From NCBI GenBank assembly GCA_035540515.1, contig DATLGM010000139.1:1-8010 (forward strand): 8,010 nucleotides of DNA. Reading direction: 5' to 3'. Position numbers and translations under genes: made by a program. The notes below the pieces were generated by a model. The model had not been told where the DNA came from, did no database searches, and saw nothing but the letters and a program-made list of their open reading frames with translations. How positions within the stretch are numbered: the first letter of the stretch is position 1; every line of letters starts with the position of its first letter. Of the stretch, positions 1 through 6,120 are shown one piece after another. Origin of the DNA: WHTG01 sp035540515. GTDB lineage: Bacteria; Actinomycetota; Nitriliruptoria; Euzebyales; Egibacteraceae.

Positions 1-70
1 GCAGGGGATGGGGCCGGGTGCCAGAAACCCGCGCCCGCGCGGGTTTCTGGCACCCGGCCCCATCCCCTGC
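1..70. repeat. 70-bp near-perfect palindrome (34-bp arms, 2-nt centre)
   Basis: Bases 1-34 are an exact reverse complement of bases 37-70, leaving only CC at the centre (35-36). The inner part is CCAGAAACCCGCGC pairing with GCGCGGGTTTCTGG; the outer part is GC-rich. The palindrome reaches the first base of the window, so it may be longer. It lies beyond the end of hisG and beyond a second hairpin that shares its core. It could be a terminator for an unseen gene to the left, one half of a bidirectional terminator pair, or a member of a dispersed palindromic repeat family. The symmetry is seen directly; the role is inferred. Confidence 0.9.
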
Positions 71-102
71 CCAGCAAAACCCGCGCCGGCGCGGGTTTCT
101 GG
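71..102 (-). terminator. Candidate intrinsic terminator downstream of hisG
   Basis: Bases 77-87 and 88-98 form a perfect 22-bp palindrome (AAACCCGCGCC facing GGCGCGGGTTT). The outer CCAG (71-74) and CTGG (99-102) pair again after a 2-nt bulge (CA, 75-76). Read on the minus strand, a GC-rich stem ends in GGGTTTT and begins 8 nt past the hisG stop codon, as expected of a rho-independent terminator with a short T run. The opposite strand also gives GGGTTTC, so it could act in both directions. It shares the CCAGAAACCCGCGC core with the palindrome at 1-70. Confidence 0.6.
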
Positions 103-109
103 TGACCGG

Positions 110-952
110 CTACGGGAGCAGGGCTTCGGGGCGCAGGGCGACGATGCCGGTGGCGCCCATCGCGCGGAGCTGGCCGAGGCCGCCCCAGAAGGCGTCGGCG
201 GTGACGACGAAGTGCACTGCGACGAGGTCCTCGCGGCCGGCGAGCGGGAGGACGGTCGGCGAGGCGAGGCCGGCGAACACCGAGCGCAGCTGCTCGAGGC
301 GCTCGCGGGGGACGTGCAGCATGACGTAGCGGTGCCGGCGCGCGGCGAGCACGGCGTCCACGCGCAGGGTCAGGTCGTCCAGCGCCGGCGCGTCGTCGCG
401 GCGCACGAACAGCGCCTCGCAGGCGGTGATGACCTCCAGCACCCGCAGCCGGTTGGTCGCCAGGCTCGTGCCCGTCTCGCGCAGGTCGACGATTGCGTCG
501 GCCAGGCCGGCGGCGCACACACCCTCCAGCGAGCCGCCCATGGCGACCACCGTCACGACGACGCCGGCGTCGCGGAAGTACCGCTCGGTTGTGACCGGCA
601 GGTGCGTCGCCACCACGCACCCGGCGAGGTCCGCCACCCCCCGCCGGCCGTCGTCGTCGCGGCTGGCGACCACCAGCTCGGAACGGCTGAAGCCCAGCGC
701 CACCGCCGGCAGGTGCTCCAGGTCGTGCTCGGCCACGATGTCGGTCGCGAGGAAGGCCGCGTCGAGCTGTCCGGCCGCGAGCGCCGCCGCCGCGTCGCGC
801 GGCCGCATCTCGATCAGCTCCAGTCCGTCGACCGCGGCGATCGAGCCGGCGCCGTGCAGCATGGACGTGCGGTACCCGGCCGACGACAGCAGGCTCAGGC
901 ACTCGTCACGCAGCCGGCCCTTGGACGGCACCGCGACGCGAGCCCTGCTCAC
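110..952 (-). CDS. hisG: ATP phosphoribosyltransferase, long form
   Basis: This is the first enzyme of histidine synthesis, joining ATP and PRPP to give phosphoribosyl-ATP in the cytoplasm. The 280-residue product opens with the family pattern RVAVPSKGRL (residues 5-14). The PRPP-binding signature is at about 141-164, in the form GLADAIVDLRETGTSL. Residues from about 206 onward match the C-terminal regulatory domain (HisG_C), where histidine feedback acts in the long form, so no HisZ partner is needed. I chose the GTG at 952: its GTGA overlaps the hisE stop by 4 nt, and GAGGGG at 961-966 sits 8 nt upstream. An in-frame GTG at 958 would add two residues but lies only 2 nt from that site. The usual TGxTL at the end of the signature reads TGTSL here, a mild deviation. 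It is the last gene of the run and is followed by a terminator-like hairpin. Confidence 0.93.
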   Translation of the reverse strand: MSRARVAVPSKGRLRDECLSLLSSAGYRTSMLHGAGSIAAVDGLELIEMRPRDAAAALAAGQLDAAFLATDIVAEHDLEHLPAVALGFSRSELVVASRDDDGRRGVADLAGCVVATHLPVTTERYFRDAGVVVTVVAMGGSLEGVCAAGLADAIVDLRETGTSLATNRLRVLEVITACEALFVRRDDAPALDDLTLRVDAVLAARRHRYVMLHVPRERLEQLRSVFAGLASPTVLPLAGREDLVAVHFVVTADAFWGGLGQLRAMGATGIVALRPEALLP

Positions 953-1227
953 CGCCACCGCCCCTCGAGCACCCCGAAAACGTCGGACAGCGGCACGCCG
1001 GCGCCGACGAGCGCGGCCAGCGCGTGGAACAGCAGGTCGGCGGCCTCCTCGGCGGTCCGCTCGCGGTCCACCGGGTCGCGCCCCAGCTCCAGGGTCAGCT
1101 CGTAGGCCTCCTCCATGACCTTGCGGCGCGCCGTCTCCGAGTCGTGCAGCAACGTCGCGGAGTACGACTCAGGCGGCGCTGCGGCGAGGCGCTCCCGCAG
1201 GAGCGCCTCGAGGTCTTCCAGGATCAC
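949..1227 (-). CDS. hisE: Phosphoribosyl-ATP pyrophosphatase
   Basis: This enzyme hydrolyses phosphoribosyl-ATP to phosphoribosyl-AMP, the second step of histidine synthesis. The 92-residue length is normal for a stand-alone HisE; no HisI domain is fused. Recognisable features are SYSATLL (21-27), the metal-binding helix RRKVMEEAYE (34-43) with E39, E40 and E43, and EEAADLLFH (60-68) with E61 and D64, the all-alpha MazG-like fold pattern. The start is GTG, 7 nt after the ahcY stop, with no clear ribosome binding site, so translation is probably coupled to ahcY. Its TGA overlaps the hisG GTG by 4 nt, matching its functional partnership with HisG. Confidence 0.92.
   Translation of the reverse strand: MILEDLEALLRERLAAAPPESYSATLLHDSETARRKVMEEAYELTLELGRDPVDRERTAEEAADLLFHALAALVGAGVPLSDVFGVLEGRWR
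961..966 (-). promoter_or_regulatory. Ribosome binding site that decides the hisG start
   Basis: On the minus strand this reads GAGGGG, inside the last codons of hisE. It lies 8 nt before the GTG at 952 and only 2 nt before the GTG at 958, which favours the downstream start. Confidence 0.55.
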
Positions 1228-1234
1228 CGCCTGC

Positions 1235-2503
1235 TCACGTTCCGATGTCGTAGGAGGCGAGGTAGTGCTCCTGCTCGGGGGTGAGCGTGTCGATCGTCTT
1301 GCCCATCGACGCCAGCTTCAGGCGGGCGACCTCGGCGTCGAGCTCGACGGCCAGGTCGTACACGCGCGGCGTCAGCCCCTCGGCGTTCTTCGCGAGCCAC
1401 TCGGCGGCCAGCGCCTGGTCGGCGAAGCTCATGTCCATGACCGAGGCGGGGTGGCCCTCGGCGGCGCCCAGGTTGACCAGGCGGCCGTTGGCGAGCAGGA
1501 CGATCCGCCGGCCGTCGGACAGCACGAACTCCTCGGCGTTGGGCCGCACCTCACGACGCTCGTCGGACAGCTTCTCCAGCGCGTTGATGTCGATCTCGAC
1601 GTCGAAGTGGCCGGAGTTGGAGACGATCGCCCCGTCCTTCATCGCCTCGAAGTGCTCCTGGCGCAGCACCGAGGTGTTCCCGGTGACGGTGATGAAGACG
1701 TCGCCCTGCGGCGCCGCCTCCTCCATCGCCATGACCCGGTAGCCCTCCATCGCCGCCTCGAGCGCCCGGATCGGGTTGACCTCCGTGACGATGACGTCCG
1801 CGCCAAGGCCCTTGGCGCGGCTGGCGACGCCGCGGCCGCAGTAGCCGAAACCGGCGACGACGACGGTGCGTCCCGCCAGCAGCACGTTCGTGGCGCGGAT
1901 GATGCCGTCCAGTGTCGACTGCCCTGTGCCGAAGCGGTTGTCGAACAGGTGCTTGGTCGGGGTGTCGTTGACGGCGATGATCGGGTAGCGAAGCGCGTTG
2001 GCCTTCTCCATCGCGCGCAGGCGGATGACGCCGGTGGTGGTCTCCTCCGTGCCGGCCACGACCTTCTCGGCCTGCTCGGGTCGCTGGGCGTGCAGCCGGT
2101 TCACCAGGTCGCAGCCATCGTCCATCGTCATCGTCGGCTGCAGGTCCAGCGCTGCGTCGATGTGTCGGTAGTACGTCTCGTTGTCCTCACCGCGGATGGC
2201 GTACGTCGAGATCCCGTACTCGCTGACCAAGGCGGCGGCCGTGTCGTCCTGCGTCGACAGGGGGTTGGACGCGACGAGCGTCACGTCGGCACCGCCGGCC
2301 TTCAGGGTGCGCATCAGGTTCGCTGTCTCCGTCGTCACGTGCAGGCACGCGGCGATGGTGTGACCGGCCAGCGGCTGCTCGGCCTCGAAGCGCTCCCGGA
2401 TGGCGCGCAGGACGGGCATGGACCGCTCGGCCCACTCGATACGCGCCTTGCCCAGCGGCGCGGTGGACAGGTCAGCGACGTCGTGCGGTACGAGCTCAGG
2501 CAT
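1235..2503 (-). CDS. ahcY: Adenosylhomocysteinase (S-adenosylhomocysteine hydrolase), short form
   Basis: This cytoplasmic NAD-dependent enzyme splits S-adenosylhomocysteine, the inhibitory by-product of SAM-dependent methylation, into adenosine and homocysteine. The 422-residue product carries the expected landmarks: LHVTTET with H55, DDG with D129, TEETTTG (152-158), NDTPTKHLFDNRFG with K184, D188 and N189, the NAD-binding loop GFGYCGRG (218-225) with E241, SGHFDVEI (297-304), and a tail ending in YLASYDIGT. Mycobacterial and Streptomyces enzymes are roughly 485-495 residues because of an internal insertion. This protein lacks it and, with ASNPLSTQDD (78-87) and KAGGADV, resembles archaeal, Thermotoga and Chloroflexi-type sequences as I recall them. 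The ATG has a pyrimidine-rich leader with no Shine-Dalgarno match. An 80-bp gap after punA with a candidate promoter suggests partly independent transcription. Confidence 0.96.
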   Translation of the reverse strand: MPELVPHDVADLSTAPLGKARIEWAERSMPVLRAIRERFEAEQPLAGHTIAACLHVTTETANLMRTLKAGGADVTLVASNPLSTQDDTAAALVSEYGISTYAIRGEDNETYYRHIDAALDLQPTMTMDDGCDLVNRLHAQRPEQAEKVVAGTEETTTGVIRLRAMEKANALRYPIIAVNDTPTKHLFDNRFGTGQSTLDGIIRATNVLLAGRTVVVAGFGYCGRGVASRAKGLGADVIVTEVNPIRALEAAMEGYRVMAMEEAAPQGDVFITVTGNTSVLRQEHFEAMKDGAIVSNSGHFDVEIDINALEKLSDERREVRPNAEEFVLSDGRRIVLLANGRLVNLGAAEGHPASVMDMSFADQALAAEWLAKNAEGLTPRVYDLAVELDAEVARLKLASMGKTIDTLTPEQEHYLASYDIGT

Positions 2504-2542
2504 GGTGGAAAGGGCTTTCGACGAGGGGAAACCGATCGGCCC

Positions 2543-2548
2543 AGCCTA
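2543..2548 (-). promoter_or_regulatory. Candidate -10 box upstream of ahcY
   Basis: The minus strand reads TAGGCT, a good actinobacterial TANNNT -10 element, inside the 80-bp gap between punA and ahcY. Transcription would begin near 2536, giving a leader of about 33 nt. No clear -35 box is present 17-18 nt upstream, where the sequence is G-rich. The leader includes a small hairpin at 2508-2519 (GAAAG, 2-nt loop, CTTTC) just before the ATG. Confidence 0.4.
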
Positions 2549-2583
2549 CCGCAGGCACCTCCCGACCCCGCCCGCGGCGTCGG

Positions 2584-3357
2584 TTACAGCTGCGGCAGAA
2601 GGGTGCGCAGCACCGCGGCCAGCCGCGGGCCGCCGACGTGAGCCGCTTCGAGGACCTCGTGGTGATCGGTGGGAGTGCCGCCCGGGCGGTGGACGTTGGT
2701 GATCAGCGACAGCCCGGCGACGCGCAGCCCGAGTGCCCTGGCCGCGATGACCTCGCTGACGGTGGACATGCCGACGGCGTCGGCTCCCAGCGTGCGCAGC
2801 ATCCGCACCTCGGCTGGGGTCTCGTAGGACGGCCCGACCAGACCGGCGTAGACACCGGTGCGCGGTGTCGTGCCGGTCTCCTCGGCGGCGGCGCAGGCCG
2901 CGGCCACCAGCGTGGAGTCGTAGGCGCCGGTCAGGTCTACGAAGTGCGGGCCGCCGGCGCGGCCGATCAGCGGGTTGTGGCCGGTCAGGTTCAGGTGGTC
3001 GGTGATCACCATGACGTCGCCGGGCGACATCTCCTGCGCCAACCCCCCCGCGGCGTTGGTCACGATGAACGTGGTGACCCCCGCATCGGCGGCGGCCTGC
3101 AGCACCGCCGTCACGTCCGCCACCGGCACGCCTTCGTACAGGTGCAGCCGGCCCTGCTGGACGACCACCGGCACGCCATGGAGGTCGCCGACGATCAGAC
3201 GGCCAGCGTGGCCGGGGACCGTGGGCGTCGGCAATCCGATGTCGGCGAAGTCGACCACGAGCCGGTCGGTGACCTCATCCGCCAGCTCACCCAGACCCGA
3301 GCCGAGGGTGAGCAGCGCCCTGGGGCGCCGGCCGTCGAGGCGCTCGCGCAGCGTCAC
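2584..3357 (-). CDS. punA: Purine-nucleoside phosphorylase (trimeric PNP family)
   Basis: The enzyme cleaves purine ribonucleosides and deoxyribonucleosides with phosphate to give the free base and (deoxy)ribose-1-phosphate in purine salvage. The 257 residues show the trimeric PNP/MTAP-family pattern: GSGLG for phosphate binding (19-23), GRLHLYEG (69-76), TNAAGGL (100-106), GDVMVITDHLN (113-123), GPSYETPAEVRML (175-187) with E179, GADAVGMSTVSEV (191-203) and SLITN (217-221). The Glu and the Asn of ITN match residues that in human PNP favour 6-oxopurines, so inosine and guanosine are the likely substrates rather than methylthioadenosine. The N-terminus is somewhat shorter than usual. The GTG start overlaps the stop of the isomerase gene by 4 nt (GTGA), with only a weak ribosome site, so translation is likely coupled. 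Placement before ahcY fits handling of adenosine-derived nucleosides after deamination. Confidence 0.93.
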   Translation of the reverse strand: MTLRERLDGRRPRALLTLGSGLGELADEVTDRLVVDFADIGLPTPTVPGHAGRLIVGDLHGVPVVVQQGRLHLYEGVPVADVTAVLQAAADAGVTTFIVTNAAGGLAQEMSPGDVMVITDHLNLTGHNPLIGRAGGPHFVDLTGAYDSTLVAAACAAAEETGTTPRTGVYAGLVGPSYETPAEVRMLRTLGADAVGMSTVSEVIAARALGLRVAGLSLITNVHRPGGTPTDHHEVLEAAHVGGPRLAAVLRTLLPQL

Positions 3358-4400
3358 CCGGCCACCACGCCGGCGAGGTCGGCCTTCAGACGGTCGATTG
3401 ACGCCACTGGGCTGGGATCGCGGTCAAGAGCCAGAGCGGTGTAGACGCTGAGCAGGTCGCACTGCAGCAGCAGGGAGGCCGCACGGGCGACGGGTGTCGT
3501 GCCGACGGCCGACAGCTCGGCGGCGAACGCGAGCTGGGACCGGACGATGTCGAGTGTGATCGTGAACCGCCGGCTGACCTGCTCGTGCTCACCGGCGCGG
3601 TCGCGCACGGCGACCACCGCAGCCACGCCGGACAGCTTCGACGGCTGCTCCCAGCCGACGACGTCGTTGTGATCGGCCTCCGGCAGGACGGCAACGCCGG
3701 CCGGCAGCTTCGCGTTCTCGTTGAGCTGGCACTTGAGCCGGTACGCCATGACCGCCCCGATGCCCTCGCCGCCCCAGCACATCGCAACGGCACCACCGGC
3801 CAACCGAGCGGCCAGCGCCTTGGTCGGGTTGTCCGCGGTCGGCACGTGGCGGCCGTGGTCACCGGCCAAGGCACGCAGCACGGTGACCGCCTCGTCGAGC
3901 CCGTCGGTCAACCCCAGCGCTGCCAGCGCGGGGACCGCCAGGGAGGGCAAAGAGTGGCGGGGCGGGCGGCCCTGGGGGTCGTAGCGGACAACCGTGTCCC
4001 GGTCCGTCGCGGCAGCGGCAAGCGCGCCCCCGCTGGTGACCAGCAGGCGACGGGCGCCCCGGCGGCCGGCCTCGTCGAACGCCGATCGTGTCTCCTCGGT
4101 GTTGCCTGAGTGGGAGAAGGCGACCACCAGCGTCGACGACCCGACGAACGCCGGCACGCCGTATCCGCGGTGGACGACCACCGGCAGCGCGAAGGTCTCG
4201 CCGGCCACCGCACGGACGACGCCGCCCGCAATCCCCGAGCCGCCCATACCAGTGCACACCACGGCGTCGACGCCGACCAGATCCACCGGGGCGGGCGCGG
4301 TGCGCAGCGCTGATTCCCATTGCTCGGCGGTGCGCTCGACGTCACCCAGCGCGTCGGACCGGTCGACCGCGGCGTAGCGGTCGACGTCGTCGAGGTCCAC
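3354..4400 (-). CDS. SIS-domain bifunctional phosphoglucose/phosphomannose isomerase
   Basis: This is a sugar-phosphate isomerase expected to interconvert fructose-6-phosphate with glucose-6-phosphate and mannose-6-phosphate. Residues about 40-160 form the SIS domain, with TGMGGSGIAGG (50-60) and the phosphate-binding SHSGNTEET (96-104). The C-terminal part matches the bacterial PGI/PMI C-terminal domain. E228 in LNENAK and H244 in EADHNDVVGW are 16 residues apart, as are the catalytic Glu and His I recall for the Pyrobaculum enzyme (E203, H219). The protein is 348 residues long. The GTG start directly abuts the TAA of the trm112-like gene, with AAGGA at 4408-4412 seven nt upstream. The gene ends by overlapping punA by 4 nt. 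Mycobacterial genomes keep a SIS protein (TobH) at the same place. With manB it forms a route from fructose-6-phosphate to mannose-1-phosphate. Confidence 0.88.
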   Translation of the reverse strand: MDLDDVDRYAAVDRSDALGDVERTAEQWESALRTAPAPVDLVGVDAVVCTGMGGSGIAGGVVRAVAGETFALPVVVHRGYGVPAFVGSSTLVVAFSHSGNTEETRSAFDEAGRRGARRLLVTSGGALAAAATDRDTVVRYDPQGRPPRHSLPSLAVPALAALGLTDGLDEAVTVLRALAGDHGRHVPTADNPTKALAARLAGGAVAMCWGGEGIGAVMAYRLKCQLNENAKLPAGVAVLPEADHNDVVGWEQPSKLSGVAAVVAVRDRAGEHEQVSRRFTITLDIVRSQLAFAAELSAVGTTPVARAASLLLQCDLLSVYTALALDRDPSPVASIDRLKADLAGVVAG

Positions 4401-4601
4401 TTACTCGTCCTTCTGACGCTGCCGGCCGCGTGGGGCCGGACGCGTGGCCTCCTCGACGAGCATGACGGGGATGTCGTCACGAACCGGGTAGTGCAACCCG
4501 CACTTGGTGCAGATGATCAGGTGGCGTCGGTCTTTGTACTCGACGTCGCCGTGACATTCGGGGCAGACCAGCAGCTCGACGAGCGCGGCATCGACGGCCA
4601 T
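4401..4601 (-). CDS. Trm112-like zinc-binding protein
   Basis: This is a 66-residue member of the Trm112/UPF0434 family. Two cysteine pairs are visible: CPEC (13-16) and CTKC (31-34), spaced as in a zinc ribbon, followed by the family hallmark YPVRDDIPVML (38-48). The tail (51-66) is charged and looks disordered. In eukaryotes and archaea Trm112 activates SAM-dependent RNA and protein methyltransferases; in bacteria the role is less settled. It sits 1 nt after the manB stop and directly before the isomerase start, so it is almost certainly co-translated with both. This position is conserved in actinobacteria. No methyltransferase partner is encoded in the window. Confidence 0.88.
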   Translation of the reverse strand: MAVDAALVELLVCPECHGDVEYKDRRHLIICTKCGLHYPVRDDIPVMLVEEATRPAPRGRQRQKDE

Positions 4602-4602
4602 G

Positions 4603-5958
4603 TCAGTCCATCACTCCTTGGCGTCTGCGGATGATGTACAGCACGCGGTCACGGATCTCCTCCATGGTCGCGGGCCGGTTGGCTTCGACGTTCAGACGCA
4701 GCAGCGGCTCGGTGTTCGACGGTCGCAGGTTGAACCACCAGTCCTCGGCGTTGACGGTCAGCCCGTCGGCCCAGTCGAGCTCGCCCTTGGTGGCGAATGC
4801 CTCGGCGACCTGCTCCATCGCCGCGGTCTGGTCGGCGACCGCCGTGTTGATCTCCCCCGAGGCGGCGTAGCGGGTGAACGGGGCGACGAACGCCGATGCC
4901 GGCCCGCCGTGGTCGGACAGCGCTGCCAGGAAGATGACCGCGGCGATGAGCCCGGAGTCGGCGCGGAAGTTGTCGCGGAAGTAGTAGTGACCGGAGTGCT
5001 CGCCCGCGAACACCGCGCCGGTGTCCTTCATGACCTGCTTGATGAACGAGTGCCCCACGCGGGTGCGCACCGCATGGCCGCCGGCTTCCGTGATGGCCTC
5101 CGGCACCGCTCTGGAGCAGATGAGGTTGTACAGGACGGTTTCGCCGGGGTGGGTGGCGAGCACGGTCTTGGCGATCACCGCCGTCACGGCCGAGGGACTG
5201 ATGGGCTCCCCGCGCTCGTCGACCATGAACACCCGGTCGGCGTCGCCGTCGAAGGCCAACCCCACGTCACAGCCGTTGGCCGTCACGGCCTGTTGCAGGT
5301 CGACGAGGTTCTCGGGTTCGATCGGGTTCGCCGGGTGGTTCGGGAAGGTCCCGTCCAGCTCGAAGTACAGCGGCACCACATGCGCCGGCATGGGGTCGAA
5401 CACCGGCGGTACCACCAGCCCGGCCATGCCGTTGCCCGCGTCGACCGCCACCTTCAACGGCCGCATCCGGCCAACGTCGACGAAGCTGCGGACGTGCTCG
5501 GCGTACTCCCCGATCAGGTCGGCCTGGCGGGCGACGCCTTGGCGATCGGCTGCCGGGAAGTGTTCTCCGTGGACGCGGTCGCGGATCAGCGCCAGCCCGG
5601 TCTCGATGCCGACCGGTTCCGCGCCGGCACGGCACAGCTTCAGACCGTTGTACTCGGCGGGGTTGTGGCTGGCGGTCCACATGGCGCCCGGCAGGCCAAG
5701 ACGGCCAGAGGCGTAGTACAGCAGGTCGGTCGACGCCAAGCCGATGTCGACGGTGTCGACGCCCTGGGCACGCACGCCGTCCATGAACGCCTCGGCGAGC
5801 TCGACCCCGGAAGGTCGCATGTCCCGCGCGACGATGACGCCCTCGCCGTGTAGCTCGACCGCCGCCGCGCGGCCCAGCGCTCGGGCGACCTCGGCATCCA
5901 GCTGGGTGCCGACGAGCCCACGCACGTCGTACGCCTTGACGATCCCCCCAAGGTCCAC
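4603..5958 (-). CDS. manB: Phosphomannomutase/phosphoglucomutase
   Basis: This alpha-D-phosphohexomutase interconverts mannose-6-P with mannose-1-P (and probably glucose-6-P with glucose-1-P), feeding nucleotide sugars for envelope polysaccharides and glycolipids. The 451-residue product has all family landmarks: KAYDVRG near the start (8-14), the phosphoserine loop TASHNPAEYNG (95-105, S97 catalytic), the magnesium loop DGDADR (237-242), the sugar-binding loop GEHSGHY (319-325) and the phosphate-binding RPSNTEP (412-418). I place the start at the GTG at 5958 because GAGGAG (5967-5972) lies 8 nt upstream and the protein then begins just before KAYDVRG, as in relatives. Upstream in-frame starts at 5976 (ATG) and 6000 (GTG) lack a ribosome site. 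It is followed after 1 nt by the trm112-like gene. The repeat-rich region upstream suggests its own promoter. Confidence 0.94.
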   Translation of the reverse strand: MDLGGIVKAYDVRGLVGTQLDAEVARALGRAAAVELHGEGVIVARDMRPSGVELAEAFMDGVRAQGVDTVDIGLASTDLLYYASGRLGLPGAMWTASHNPAEYNGLKLCRAGAEPVGIETGLALIRDRVHGEHFPAADRQGVARQADLIGEYAEHVRSFVDVGRMRPLKVAVDAGNGMAGLVVPPVFDPMPAHVVPLYFELDGTFPNHPANPIEPENLVDLQQAVTANGCDVGLAFDGDADRVFMVDERGEPISPSAVTAVIAKTVLATHPGETVLYNLICSRAVPEAITEAGGHAVRTRVGHSFIKQVMKDTGAVFAGEHSGHYYFRDNFRADSGLIAAVIFLAALSDHGGPASAFVAPFTRYAASGEINTAVADQTAAMEQVAEAFATKGELDWADGLTVNAEDWWFNLRPSNTEPLLRLNVEANRPATMEEIRDRVLYIIRRRQGVMD

Positions 5959-5966
5959 CGAGCCGA

Positions 5967-5972
5967 CTCCTC
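5967..5972 (-). promoter_or_regulatory. Ribosome binding site that decides the manB start
   Basis: The minus strand reads GAGGAG, 8 nt before the GTG at 5958. It is the only strong match near any candidate manB start and rules in favour of the shorter protein. Confidence 0.75.
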
Positions 5973-6009
5973 GCATCGCTGCCGCGGCACCGCCGGCCAC
6001 GTCGCGCGC

Positions 6010-6015
6010 ATCCTA
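6010..6015 (-). promoter_or_regulatory. Candidate -10 box of the manB operon promoter
   Basis: The minus strand reads TAGGAT, which fits the TANNNT -10 consensus well. Transcription would begin around 6003, leaving a leader of roughly 45 nt before the manB GTG. The expected -35 position (about 6033-6039) falls inside the first 35-bp tandem repeat unit and has no TTGACA-like sequence, which would fit a promoter that needs an activator or is blocked by a factor bound to the repeats. That last point is inference. Confidence 0.45.
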
Positions 6016-6030
6016 CCGGTGCCCACCCCC

Positions 6031-6119
6031 GTAGGACCCAGAGTCTGGCCTCAGGCAGCGCAGCGGTAGGGCCCGGAGTCTGGCCTCAGGCAGCGCAGCG
6101 GTAGGACCCAGAGCATGGC
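6031..6119. repeat. 35-bp tandem repeat, about 2.5 copies
   Basis: Units are 6031-6065 and 6066-6100, differing at only two positions (GGACCCAGAG versus GGGCCCGGAG). A third, partial copy at 6101-6119 keeps GTAGGACCCAGAG and then diverges. The first unit contains an inverted repeat CCAGA-G-TCTGG (6038-6048) and a second short one, GCCT-C-AGGC. The array lies between the zinc-ribbon gene and manB, touching the -35 region of the predicted manB promoter. It may be a cluster of protein-binding sites, a structured RNA leader, or a non-functional intergenic repeat. Confidence 0.9.
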
Positions 6120-6120
6120 T

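Noticed and set aside
1..102. A CRISPR array, IS end or att site
   Set aside because: The repeats are inverted, not regularly spaced with unique spacers. No transposase, integrase or target duplication is visible.
2504..2583. SAH or SAM riboswitch upstream of ahcY
   Set aside because: The region is only 80 nt and I do not see the conserved AGGAGCG-type core or long paired stems of the SAH riboswitch.
1115..2641. A 508-codon open frame on the plus strand opposite ahcY, and similar long plus-strand frames at 8-1105 and 4600-5853
   Set aside because: They lie antisense to hisG, ahcY and manB, whose products are unmistakable. Their translations are Arg/Gly/Val-rich with no family features, as expected of GC-rich shadow frames.
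5959..6000. Longer manB starting at GTG 6000 or ATG 5976
   Set aside because: Neither has a ribosome binding site, the extra residues are Ala/Gly-rich without family similarity, and GAGGAG is ideally placed for the GTG at 5958.
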